A stretch of DNA of 64,000 bases from Bradyrhizobium arachidis (GTDB lineage Bacteria > Pseudomonadota > Alphaproteobacteria > Rhizobiales > Xanthobacteraceae). The notes under the pieces were generated by a model. That model made no database searches, was not told where the DNA came from, and saw only the letters and a list, made by a program, of their open reading frames with translations. Of the stretch, positions 26,127-34,381 are shown in pieces. Numbering within the stretch: the first letter of the stretch is position 1; the number at the start of each line of letters is the position of its first letter. The DNA lies in contig NZ_CP077970.1 of assembly GCF_024758505.1 (NCBI RefSeq), forward strand, positions 6,324,001 through 6,388,000. The letters run 5' to 3'. Both the position numbers and the translations under genes were made by a program.

Positions 26127-27078
26127 AGGGGAAATACCGCTGAGCAAACTTCTGGAAATTTTCCATAAGAAACTGGTTTGCTCGCCGACTGATTGGAGCG
26201 TCCGGCACCATCAAGTCGAAACCATGAAAGGCGCCCTCGAACACCTCGAACTCAACCGGAACATTGGCCCGACGAAGGTTCTCAACGTAGATTTTCGTTT
26301 CATCCCGAAATGGCTCGAGACTGCCGACAAATGTGATCGTCGGCGGCAATTTCGTATAGTCTGTGCAGCGTGACGCAGCCGCGTAAGGCGTAACGGTCTC
26401 CACGCCATCGAGATAACGGGACCACGCCAGCCTGTTGGCTTCTTCATCCCATACGGGTGCGTCGTTTTCGACGGCGGAGGCGCTATTCTGCCGGTCATCG
26501 ATCATTGGATAGAGCGGCATTTGAAAGGCTATTTTTGCAGCGTCGTCATCGGTCGCCTTGAGCGAGACGGCCGCCGCAAGCCCTCCGCCCGCGCTATGGC
26601 CTGACACGATGAATCCATCGGTTCTTCCGCCGAGAGAGGCCGCATTGTCCCTTATCCATAGCAGGGTGTCGTAGCAGTCGTTGAATGCAGCCGGGTACGG
26701 CGATTCAACGGCCTTTCGATAGTCCGGCGCGACGATGATGCACGGTTCTGTCTCGATGAAGTCCCTGATGATTGAGCCGAATTGCTCAGGGACTCCGTAA
26801 ACGTAACCGCCGCCATGCAGGTAGAGCATGACCGGTAGTGGTCCAGCTGCCGTGGTCGGCCGATAGATTCTCACACGAATAGGCGCCCCGCCATTTCTGC
26901 TCGGAATATGTCGCTCTCGGCAGACAAGCCCTCTCATGTCTTTTCCCCGCAGGATGTCCGCACTGAAACGGAACACGAGCAGAGAGAACCATCGCGTGTG
27001 AAAGAAGCTTGCGATAATCCGCCCAACGGCATAGCTGCCGCGCAAGTCTTCATCCACCATGTCCCTGGTGACCTTCAT
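26125..27078 (-). CDS. alpha/beta hydrolase, hormone-sensitive-lipase-like
   Basis: A 317-residue esterase of the HSL (bacterial family IV) type. The oxyanion motif is His-Gly-Gly-Gly at 88-91. The nucleophile is Ser162 in Gly-His-Ser-Ala-Gly-Gly, where most relatives have Gly-Asp-Ser-Ala-Gly. The catalytic His lies in Ala-Phe-His-Gly-Phe-Asp near 297. It should hydrolyse short-chain carboxyl esters. A good site (AAGGAGCGA) precedes the ATG. Third-position GC is visibly lower than in flanking genes, as it is in the next gene, which hints at acquisition. Confidence 0.88.
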   Translation of the reverse strand: MKVTRDMVDEDLRGSYAVGRIIASFFHTRWFSLLVFRFSADILRGKDMRGLVCRERHIPSRNGGAPIRVRIYRPTTAAGPLPVMLYLHGGGYVYGVPEQFGSIIRDFIETEPCIIVAPDYRKAVESPYPAAFNDCYDTLLWIRDNAASLGGRTDGFIVSGHSAGGGLAAAVSLKATDDDAAKIAFQMPLYPMIDDRQNSASAVENDAPVWDEEANRLAWSRYLDGVETVTPYAAASRCTDYTKLPPTITFVGSLEPFRDETKIYVENLRRANVPVEFEVFEGAFHGFDLMVPDAPISRRANQFLMENFQKFAQRYFP

Positions 27079-27153
27079 TCGCTCCTTCCTGCCTTAACTC
27101 GCAAAACTTCTCCGTCCGATGTGTGTCAGGAAGCCAGTCTAGCGGGGCGCCGG

Positions 27154-28446
27154 TTATCGCAAATTGGCGATCATCTTTGCCGGCACGTGCGGCCGAAGGC
27201 CCAGCCCCCGAGAGAACCTCGGGCGCTTCGACGCTGGCAGTCTTTCCGGAAGCTGTCCGAAATATGCAATGGCTTGCGTCATCACGCCTCTGATGGCGGG
27301 CTCGATCTTCGCACAAATGAACCAGCAGATCAGGACAAGCATGCCCAGCTGGATCCACACGGCCGAGGTGGCATCCAGGCCAGCATCGACCAGGAACCGA
27401 ATAATCGCTGTGCCGACAACGTTGTGGGTGAGATAGAGCGGATAGGTAATCAGCCCGAGCGTTCTCCAGTAAGCCGGCGCTTCAGCCGAAGCGGTGGCCG
27501 TAGAGCGCCTGTTCCTGTTCGCGCACCAGGCAATGAGGCCCACCGCAGCCGCCCAGACCATGATCGGCACGAGGGCTGATTGATCCGCGATGGCGGGTAT
27601 GGACGTCAAAAAGAAAGAGGCAAAAAAGTAGATTTCTGCGGCCCCCGAAAGAACCGTGACGGCGACGGCGACCCGTTCGAGCACGGACAGTTCTCGGTTT
27701 GCAGAAATGAAGAGCCAGATGCCCAGCGCAAAGAAGCAGCCATGGGTCAACAGGAATGCTGCGCACGGCACCCGGAACATCAGAATAACGAGATATGGCA
27801 GGTCGGATGGAGTCGTGCAGGACAGCACCAGCAACGCCACAGCGTTGAAGATAGCGCTGTAGATGGTGAGGCCGAAAGCCAGGTGCCGCAGGGTGATTTT
27901 CTTCGTCAGCATCGCGCAAAACACGAGCCCATAAAACGCCACCTCGGCGGCCAGTGTCCAATAGACGCCGTCGAGCCATTGATGCGTGACTCCCTTGGGA
28001 ACGAGCGTCATGGCGTGGATGTAGGGGAGGATGAATTCGGAGGCTGGTCCGCTGCCAAACAGAACCAGGACGAGGAGGGTCGCGGTGGCGCAAACCCAGA
28101 CCGCCGGATAAAGCCGGAGCACGCGGCCAAGAAGAAACTCTGTCGGGGAAGACTTGCTGGCGGAATTCGCGATGACGAAACCGGAAATGACGAAGAAGAC
28201 TTCAACGCCGACCCAGCCGAACCATGTGAAGGGTGCGGCGGACGGGTACAGAACGTCGGCGGCGACATAGCGCTCGAAACCTGGAACGCCAATCGAAACC
28301 CAGGCCCAGGACCAGAACATCTGATGAAAAATGGCGACGCCGAGGGCAGTCCCGAAGCGCAGCGGATCCAGCAGGGGAAAATGGTTTTTCACGGGAGTGC
28401 TTCCAATCCAGGAAACGGTCCCATTGCAGATATTGGATCCCCTCAT
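27154..28446 (-). CDS. acyltransferase family 3 membrane protein
   Basis: A 430-residue polytopic protein with about ten hydrophobic segments. It starts with the acyltransferase-3 pattern Leu-Asp-Pro-Leu-Arg-Phe-Gly-Thr-Ala-Leu-Gly-Val-Ala-Ile-Phe-His, whose His is the family's conserved catalytic residue. Val-Phe-Phe-Val-Ile-Ser-Gly-Phe-Val-Ile follows near residue 85. Members O-acylate surface sugars such as lipopolysaccharide, Nod factor (NodX) or exopolysaccharide. No polysaccharide gene is adjacent, so the acceptor is unknown. The start is uncertain: a GTG at 28392 just before the conserved start of the domain is possible. Base composition is again less GC-rich. Confidence 0.85.
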   Translation of the reverse strand: MRGSNICNGTVSWIGSTPVKNHFPLLDPLRFGTALGVAIFHQMFWSWAWVSIGVPGFERYVAADVLYPSAAPFTWFGWVGVEVFFVISGFVIANSASKSSPTEFLLGRVLRLYPAVWVCATATLLVLVLFGSGPASEFILPYIHAMTLVPKGVTHQWLDGVYWTLAAEVAFYGLVFCAMLTKKITLRHLAFGLTIYSAIFNAVALLVLSCTTPSDLPYLVILMFRVPCAAFLLTHGCFFALGIWLFISANRELSVLERVAVAVTVLSGAAEIYFFASFFLTSIPAIADQSALVPIMVWAAAVGLIAWCANRNRRSTATASAEAPAYWRTLGLITYPLYLTHNVVGTAIIRFLVDAGLDATSAVWIQLGMLVLICWFICAKIEPAIRGVMTQAIAYFGQLPERLPASKRPRFSRGLGLRPHVPAKMIANLR

Positions 28447-28662
28447 CGGGCTCTGCGAGGTAGGTCACACTTCCTCCGCCCACGGTTCAAACGCCCAGGT
28501 CGTCGCAGGGATTAGCGAGCGCCCTGTCGCCCCCGAGGGATATGCCAGTTCTGATCCTGGCATCCACAGGAGGTCATTAACCGCGCAATCAGCACGCTCG
28601 CATTTTGCGGCTGGCCCGCTGCTCTACCTTGGCTAGAGTAGCGGCCGATTCTTCGCGTCGAT

Positions 28663-29646
28663 TTGCCCGAGGGCCATTTGATTTCAAAAATACTCCGCAT
28701 CGCCCTCAAGGCCTGCCTGGCACTGCTCGTGCTGGCCGTTGTCACGGTCGTCGGATTTCGGCTGGCCGCATCGGCGCGCGAGACCGCCGGGCGCGGCGAT
28801 CTGGCGCCGGCGACCGGGCAATGGGTGAAGACACGCTCGGGCGAAGTCTTCATTCAGGAAAAGGGGCCGGCCACCGGCACGCCGGTCGTGCTGTTCCACG
28901 GCACGGCGGCCTGGAGCGAATTGTGGCGGCGAACGACCGACGCGCTCGCAGATGCCGGCTATCGCGTCATCGCGCTCGACCTGCCGCCGTTTGGGTTCTC
29001 CGACCGGCCCGGCAGCTACACGCGACCTGATCAGGCCCAGCGCGTCAACGATGTGCTGGAGCGGCTCAATGCTCCGCCGGCGATCATCGTCGGTCATTCC
29101 TTCGGCGCGGGCGCCGCGACCGAGCTGGTGATGCGTTACCCGGCGCGGGCGCGAAGCCTCGTGCTGGTCGACGCGGCGCTGGGGCTGACCGCTGAGCCCT
29201 CGGATCCGCCGTCGGTCCTGAAGCCAAAATGGCTGCGCGAGATGCTGGTGTCGCTCACCGTCACCAATCCGCTGGCGACCAAGACGCTGCTGAAATCGCT
29301 GATCGCCAAGAAGGATCGCGCGCTGCCGGAATATGTCGAGATCCTGCAGCGGCCGCTGACGCGGCAGAACAGCACGTCCGACATCGCCGACTGGATGTAC
29401 TATTTCGTCGGCTCCGACCGCGGCGCCGCGAGCGCGGACCGCGCCGCCTATGCCCGGCTCAAGCAGCCCGTCGCCATGCTCTGGGGCGACATGGACGACG
29501 TGACGCCGCTGGCGCAGGCGCGCGATCTGAACGTCCTCCTGCCACAAGCGCACCTCACTGTTTTACCCGGCCTCGGTCACATTCCGCAGATCGAGTCGCC
29601 GGACCAATTCAACGACGCCCTGCTCAAGGCGCTCGCAAACCTTTAA
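28663..29646 (+). CDS. membrane-anchored alpha/beta hydrolase
   Basis: A 327-residue hydrolase with an N-terminal transmembrane helix (about residues 12-32) and a classic alpha/beta fold. The oxyanion region is Leu-Phe-His-Gly-Thr-Ala-Ala-Trp, the nucleophile elbow is Gly-His-Ser-Phe-Gly-Ala near residue 147, the acid lies in Trp-Gly-Asp-Met-Asp-Asp, and the His in Gly-Leu-Gly-His-Ile-Pro. The start is a TTG at 28663; another TTG at 28678 has GAGGG upstream and is equally plausible. It leads a run of same-strand membrane-associated genes. Confidence 0.85.
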   Translation: MPEGHLISKILRIALKACLALLVLAVVTVVGFRLAASARETAGRGDLAPATGQWVKTRSGEVFIQEKGPATGTPVVLFHGTAAWSELWRRTTDALADAGYRVIALDLPPFGFSDRPGSYTRPDQAQRVNDVLERLNAPPAIIVGHSFGAGAATELVMRYPARARSLVLVDAALGLTAEPSDPPSVLKPKWLREMLVSLTVTNPLATKTLLKSLIAKKDRALPEYVEILQRPLTRQNSTSDIADWMYYFVGSDRGAASADRAAYARLKQPVAMLWGDMDDVTPLAQARDLNVLLPQAHLTVLPGLGHIPQIESPDQFNDALLKALANL

Positions 29647-29680
29647 GCTAAACCAGGATTCGAGCTTCACCGGAGGAACG

Positions 29681-30100
29681 ATGGACATCATCAGACTATG
29701 CGCCTGGGGCTACGCCGCGCTGCTCGGGTTCGTGATCCTCACCGGCTATATCCCTGCCTTTATCGACCAGAACGACATGATCTTCGGCCTGTTCCGCCGC
29801 ACCTGGTACGCCGACGGGCTGCACCTCGTCTCCGCACTATGGGCATTGAGCGCGGCGCTGACGTCCCGCCGCGCCTCCGAACTGTTCTTCCAGCTCTTTG
29901 GCGTGTTCTATTTCGCCGACGGCGTGCTCGGGCTTCTCACCGGCAGCGGCTATCTCGACTTCGGCATCCTCATCAACGGCGTGCTCAACCTGCCGCTCCA
30001 GACCCGCATCTTCGCCAACGCCCCGCATCTTGGCCTCGGTGGAGTAGCCATCCTGATCGGCTATGTCCTGGCCCCGCGAACGCGGCCTGCCCATGCTTAG
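29681..30100 (+). CDS. four-helix membrane protein, unknown function
   Basis: A 139-residue protein that is nearly all membrane: hydrophobic segments at about 8-27, 46-60, 67-90 and 112-131. I do not recognise a family with certainty; the layout resembles small DUF4383-like or DoxX-like proteins. GGAGGAACG precedes the ATG. It starts 34 bases after the hydrolase gene and overlaps the next gene by eight bases, so the three are likely one transcript. Confidence 0.75.
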   Translation: MDIIRLCAWGYAALLGFVILTGYIPAFIDQNDMIFGLFRRTWYADGLHLVSALWALSAALTSRRASELFFQLFGVFYFADGVLGLLTGSGYLDFGILINGVLNLPLQTRIFANAPHLGLGGVAILIGYVLAPRTRPAHA

Positions 30101-31193
30101 GCGCCTGCGTCGCATCCTGCTTGCGCTGCTCGTCCTGATCGCACTCGCGATCCTGGTGCCGCTCGCCTACATCGAAGGGACCTGCCAGCCGGCGTCGCAA
30201 GCAGCCGCATCGACGACATCAGCGATCGCCCTGCCCACGATCGACGAGATGGGCTACCGTCGCCCCCTGGACAACACCTATTTCACCTTCCCGGAATGGT
30301 ACATCGTCTATTCCTTCGAGGATTTTGGCCGCTTCCTCGATCACTCCAGCGAAAGCCAGTTCGGCTATCTCGGCCACATCTTCGGCTTCTGGAAAAGTTT
30401 TTGCACCATCAACCGCGCAGTGCCGCCTGCCATGCAGTCGCGCTTCGACGTCAAGATGATGATCTACGTCATCGGCATCAGCTATTCGGCCGAATATGCG
30501 ATCAAGGGTCTTTACGAGAACACGATCGGCCGTATCTTCGAATGGATCAGGGGACCAAAGCTCACGCCGCAGGACGAGTTTGCGCGCGCGGTGCTGCAGG
30601 ACTACGCCGCGTTCCTCTACACCATCCCCTGGTACAAATATCCGTTCCGCGACACGCTGAACGGCCTGATGGCGATCTCCGCACCGACACCGAGCAGCTT
30701 GCGCAGCTGGGAGCGCGATTTTGCGCTCGGCACCGAATATTTCCTCAAGATCGGCTACGCCAAGGCGATCCAGAAGGCGCTGGATGCCTCCAGCGACGAC
30801 GAGCCGCGCGACATCATGTTCGTGGTCGCGGCGCTGCCGCCGGACGTGCTGGCTGCCGAGCCGCGCATCAAGCCGATCCGTGCGCTATCGCCGGATTGGC
30901 AGCTCGTGCAGGCGCCGCGCTACAAGGCGCTGACCGAGATCCTGAGCGGGCTTTTGGACCGCGGACATCGCCTGGCAGAGATCGCCGGCAATCACGACAT
31001 CCTCATCACGGTGATTGCACCGGCGTCGGCGAAGCTTGACGTCGCGGACACGACGGAGCTGTTTTCGCTCGATCTCGATGCCAAGCCCGGCTTCCGCCGT
31101 GCGGGTTTAAAGGCTAGGATCGACAGACTGGTCGAGATCAAGCGCGAGCTGACGGCGCGGGGTGCGAGCCTTGAGCATTTTTATGATTATTGA
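30093..31193 (+). CDS. single-pass membrane protein with large soluble domain, unknown function
   Basis: A 366-residue protein. A basic N-terminus and a transmembrane helix (about residues 8-26) are followed by a soluble, aromatic-rich domain with Tyr-Phe-Thr-Phe-Pro-Glu-Trp-Tyr-Ile-Val-Tyr near 70 and Trp-Tyr-Lys-Tyr-Pro-Phe-Arg near 180. The Phe-Pro-Glu-Trp-Tyr string is striking and probably a family signature, but I cannot name the family. The ATG at 30093 overlaps the end of the preceding gene (ATGCTTAG), which suggests translational coupling. Confidence 0.8.
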   Translation: MLRRLRRILLALLVLIALAILVPLAYIEGTCQPASQAAASTTSAIALPTIDEMGYRRPLDNTYFTFPEWYIVYSFEDFGRFLDHSSESQFGYLGHIFGFWKSFCTINRAVPPAMQSRFDVKMMIYVIGISYSAEYAIKGLYENTIGRIFEWIRGPKLTPQDEFARAVLQDYAAFLYTIPWYKYPFRDTLNGLMAISAPTPSSLRSWERDFALGTEYFLKIGYAKAIQKALDASSDDEPRDIMFVVAALPPDVLAAEPRIKPIRALSPDWQLVQAPRYKALTEILSGLLDRGHRLAEIAGNHDILITVIAPASAKLDVADTTELFSLDLDAKPGFRRAGLKARIDRLVEIKRELTARGASLEHFYDY

Positions 31194-31521
31194 CGGACGA
31201 GGAACGCGGCTGCGCGCGATCGGCAAGATCGCCGCGGCTGTTGCGCTCGTGGTCGCCGGCTGGCTCGCCCTCGTCATCGTGCTCACCTTCGGAACATCGC
31301 CGGGCCGTTCGATGGCCGTGATCGGCCCGCAAGCGCAGGCGCTTGCGGCTATCGCGAGGGCCGATGGTCGCGTGCTGTCCTCGAACGCCTATGTGACCAT
31401 TGCGCGCTCGAACGTGGCCGACTTCGTCAGCCGGCTTTATGCCTCAGGTGCCCTGCTCGTGCTCGACGCCGAGCAGGCCGGCGGCTGCAATGGTCTTGCG
31501 CCGAAGCGCGAGCAAATCTGA
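31183..31521 (+). CDS. small membrane-anchored protein, unknown function
   Basis: About 112 residues with an N-terminal transmembrane helix (about 12-35) and a short soluble tail containing Ala-Tyr-Val-Thr-Ile-Ala-Arg-Ser and a Gly-Gly-Cys-Asn-Gly near the end. The ATG at 31183 overlaps the 3' end of the preceding gene by 11 bases. A GTG at 31162 would extend it further into that gene. No homology is recognised; coupling to the upstream genes suggests a shared envelope role. Confidence 0.6.
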   Translation: MIIDGRGTRLRAIGKIAAAVALVVAGWLALVIVLTFGTSPGRSMAVIGPQAQALAAIARADGRVLSSNAYVTIARSNVADFVSRLYASGALLVLDAEQAGGCNGLAPKREQI

Positions 31522-31588
31522 GCACGCTTGGGAGCGTTTCCCATCGAAGACTGCGTGTTGGCAGTCAGCAGGCATCCGCCTGACGCTT

Positions 31589-33214
31589 TTACTGGGCTAT
31601 TGCTGAGGTCTTGATCTTGCGAAGCCGGTCGAGGTCCTCGTCAACCGATAGAGCCATCGGCGTGTTTCGCGGCGTCATCCGATACGTCCGCAAAGAGGGT
31701 GTGGCTTCGACCAAAGCGGGCCACGCCGCTTCCGCCTCGGCGGCACGACCGGTACGAATGAGAGACGACAGCCAGATCGCCTTGCAGAAGCCCATCGCCG
31801 GTGTTCGATCCATGCATTCGCGGGCAGAACGCAGCGCATTTTCGTAATCCTGCACGGAATAGCGCAGCCGCGTCGCGACGTGAACGTATTGCGGTGGGCG
31901 TAACGGACTCCATGAGGCCGCCTTCTCAAAGGCTTCAATCGCGGCCTCGTTCCGACCGGCATGATGCAAGGCACTGGCGAGGGCGACCCAATTATCCGGA
32001 TTGCCGGGGCCGAGTTCGACCGCCCGCTCGGCCGCGCCCACTGCCGCCTCGGGGTTCTGACCCGCCTCGATTGTCAGGGACAGCGCGCGCCACGAGCTGG
32101 CACGAAGTGGATCCAGCGCAATGGCGCGTTCGACGTCGGCGATCGCCTGCGGCAGATCCTGACGACTGAGACCAGGATCGTGCTGGCCAAAGATCAGCAT
32201 TTTCTTCACCAGTCCGAGGCCGGCCCATGTCGGGGCGTAGTTCGGATCGAGGCGAGCCGCCAGTTCGAGCTCCTGCCGCGCCTGGCGGAGGCCCTCGGGA
32301 GTCGGCGCCGCCGTCAACGCCAAGGTGCGCAGGACGTGCGCGTGCACATCGAGCGAGGCTGGCGCGCGGCTCCGTAACGCCGCCCGGTCCGACTCGCGCA
32401 CGGTTGAACCAAGTGAGGCGCTGATCCGTGAGAACAGCGCATCGGTGACGTCGGGCAAGTCTTGCGCCGTCGGCTCGAACCGGCCGCTCCAGACGATGCG
32501 GCCGTTACCGGAGGCGATCAGTTGCACGTCGAGCTGGAGCCGGTCGCCGCGCCTCTCCGCGCTGCCATCCACGAGGTAGCGAGCACCGGTCATCGCGGCG
32601 ATCCGTTCCGGCGACAGGTTCTTGCCGCCAAGATCAGCTGTGGCGAGGGTCGACACGATGCGCAGATCGGGATTGCGCGCGAGCTCGCCGGCAATCGTGT
32701 AGGCCAATCCGTTGCCGTCCGGGCTGCCTTCGCCAGCGGCGTTGAGCACGCGAAATGGCAGAACTGCAACATCCGCCACCATCCTGTCGGGCGCTTTGGA
32801 GCTGCCGGCGTCGAAGAATGGATATTGCCAGACCAGTCCGATCGCGGCTGCCACCACCGCAAGGGCGGCGGCCATACGATAGAACCGCCGCAGATCACGC
32901 GGCGCCGTGTCGGCCGCGTCGACGATCAGAAGGTAACCACGTCGGGGCATCGTCCGCACGACTTGCTGCCTGACGTCACCGAGCGCGCGCCGGATCTCGA
33001 CCACGCATTGCACCAGCGAGTCATCGGTCACCGAAACGCCCGGCCAGACTCGCGCGCTGAGATCGGGTTTTGTAACCAGCTCTCCGTGATGGCGCCCCAA
33101 TTCAAGCAGGACTGCCAGAGCCTGAGGCCGGAGCTCAACGATCTGGCCGCGCCGGTCCAACAACTGAGCCTGATCCAGATCGAGCGTGTATCCATTCAGC
33201 CGCAGGCTGGTCAT
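31589..33214 (-). CDS. CadC-like winged-helix regulator with membrane helix and TPR domain
   Basis: A 541-residue protein. Residues 1-100 are an OmpR-type winged helix (Leu-Arg-Pro-Gln-Ala-Leu-Ala-Val-Leu-Leu-Glu-Leu, Arg-Val-Trp-Pro-Gly-Val-Ser-Val-Thr-Asp-Asp-Ser-Leu, Pro-Arg-Arg-Gly-Tyr). A transmembrane helix lies at about 113-131. A FlgO-like adenylate-cyclase-associated domain (Val-Ala-Val-Leu-Pro-Phe) follows at about 145-260, then TPR-like repeats from about 290 to the end. It would be a membrane-embedded transcription factor that senses the periplasm. The ATG at 33214 has GGAAGG seven bases upstream and is preferred over the GTG at 33220. Confidence 0.88.
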   Translation of the reverse strand: MTSLRLNGYTLDLDQAQLLDRRGQIVELRPQALAVLLELGRHHGELVTKPDLSARVWPGVSVTDDSLVQCVVEIRRALGDVRQQVVRTMPRRGYLLIVDAADTAPRDLRRFYRMAAALAVVAAAIGLVWQYPFFDAGSSKAPDRMVADVAVLPFRVLNAAGEGSPDGNGLAYTIAGELARNPDLRIVSTLATADLGGKNLSPERIAAMTGARYLVDGSAERRGDRLQLDVQLIASGNGRIVWSGRFEPTAQDLPDVTDALFSRISASLGSTVRESDRAALRSRAPASLDVHAHVLRTLALTAAPTPEGLRQARQELELAARLDPNYAPTWAGLGLVKKMLIFGQHDPGLSRQDLPQAIADVERAIALDPLRASSWRALSLTIEAGQNPEAAVGAAERAVELGPGNPDNWVALASALHHAGRNEAAIEAFEKAASWSPLRPPQYVHVATRLRYSVQDYENALRSARECMDRTPAMGFCKAIWLSSLIRTGRAAEAEAAWPALVEATPSLRTYRMTPRNTPMALSVDEDLDRLRKIKTSAIAQ

Positions 33215-33479
33215 GAGCACACCTTCCGCCGTCGATCATAGCCGACCGAGATATGCGTCTCAAGGCATCCGCAGAGCCCGATTTCGTCCTTTATCGTGCC
33301 ATTTCGTGCGGTCTCACCACGGACCCGCGCTACGCTGACCGTTGAAGCGCCGCTGTCCTGAACCAGCGACTATCCGAGTAACGCGAGAAGCAGAAGCTGC
33401 CACGGCCGCTCACGCGACACCGAGTGTGTCCGGAGCGCAACAGCAGCGCTGCGCTCTCTTTCCTGTGAGGAGATTGCAA

Positions 33480-34160
33480 ATGCGGAAGATGTTTTCGATC
33501 CTGTGCGCGGCTTGCATCGTCCAGTTCGCAGGCAATGCGGCGCAGGCTCAATGCACAGCCCGCGATGTCTTGCAGAAACGGCTGACGCTCAAGACACGCC
33601 TGGTCGAAACGCCTCAACAACCAATTAAGTCCGACCGCGATCTGGCGACATGGAAGACGATCACGCTCGGTACCTTCGCTGACCCGCTCAGACTGCGCAG
33701 CAAGTTGAATGACATGGGTTGCAGTGTCGGTGGGCAGGCCGCCGAAATCCTCGCGCGACCGACATTCATCCTTGGCTCTCGCAAGACAGACGTTGAGCTT
33801 GTCCTCGTATCGCCAATCCAGCTTGGGTTCACCTCCGATGTCGTGACCCTGACCGACGTCTACGCGCGCGCGCGACAGCTCGGCTTCGAACTTGCGGCGG
33901 CCGAAGTCGGCCCGCAATTGCGCATGCAATACCTCGACCAACCCATCGGTGAATTCCTCATCATCGGAATGGAACCAATCAAGAGCTGGAGCGGTGAGCC
34001 AATCATTCTCAACGTGGCAAACGGCGGCGCCGGATTGATCCTGATCGGCCAAGACGGCAGAGCCGAGGCCGAGATACCCGCGACATCCCGGTTCGTCCTC
34101 GCGCGCTCGCAACAGTCGGCAACCAGCACTGAGCTCACCGAGGTCACTGGCCGTCCGTAG
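33480..34160 (+). CDS. exported protein of unknown function
   Basis: A 226-residue protein with a clear signal peptide (Met-Arg-Lys-Met-Phe-Ser-Ile-Leu-Cys, cleaved after Ala-Gln-Ala near residue 22). The mature part has a mixed alpha/beta composition and ends in Ser/Thr-rich sequence; no family is recognised. A strong GAGGAG precedes the ATG at 33480, and the open frame upstream of it is not needed. GC is lower than in the neighbours. Asp-Pro-Leu-Arg-Leu-Arg-Ser-Lys-Leu-Asn-Asp-Met-Gly-Cys is its most distinctive stretch. Confidence 0.7.
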   Translation: MRKMFSILCAACIVQFAGNAAQAQCTARDVLQKRLTLKTRLVETPQQPIKSDRDLATWKTITLGTFADPLRLRSKLNDMGCSVGGQAAEILARPTFILGSRKTDVELVLVSPIQLGFTSDVVTLTDVYARARQLGFELAAAEVGPQLRMQYLDQPIGEFLIIGMEPIKSWSGEPIILNVANGGAGLILIGQDGRAEAEIPATSRFVLARSQQSATSTELTEVTGRP

Positions 34161-34168
34161 GCCCCTCG

Positions 34169-34381
34169 TCACAAGGGAGCGCCAAAGCCTATCTTGCGAC
34201 AAGCCATCCACAACCGATGCAGCTCATCGTCGGATGGTGCATCCGAATGATCCATTCCGGTTTCGATGCATTCAGCCTTCAGCTTTCTGTATTGCGGCGA
34301 TCCGTAGAAGTAGAGACCTACAAGCGTCATTAGCGCCAGGACTACACCCGCAATGACGCGTCGTCCCGTACCGCGTCTCAC
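34169..34381 (-). CDS. small single-pass membrane protein coupled to the FAD oxidase
   Basis: A 70-residue protein with a transmembrane helix at about 9-27 (Val-Ile-Ala-Gly-Val-Val-Leu-Ala-Leu-Met) and a soluble tail with two cysteines (Ala-Glu-Cys-Ile-Glu, Met-Ala-Cys-Arg). It starts with GTG overlapping the stop of the upstream FAD oxidase (GTGA), which argues that it is translated with it. It could be a small partner of that membrane-anchored oxidase. No family is recognised. Confidence 0.55.
   Translation of the reverse strand: MRRGTGRRVIAGVVLALMTLVGLYFYGSPQYRKLKAECIETGMDHSDAPSDDELHRLWMACRKIGFGAPL

Noticed and set aside
27580..28515. 311-codon plus-strand frame opposite the acyltransferase
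   Set aside because: Charged, low-complexity antisense translation; the minus-strand product has a recognisable acyltransferase-3 start.
33330..34211. 293-codon minus-strand frame opposite the exported protein at 33480
   Set aside because: The plus-strand frame has a strong Shine-Dalgarno and a signal peptide; the minus frame has neither.
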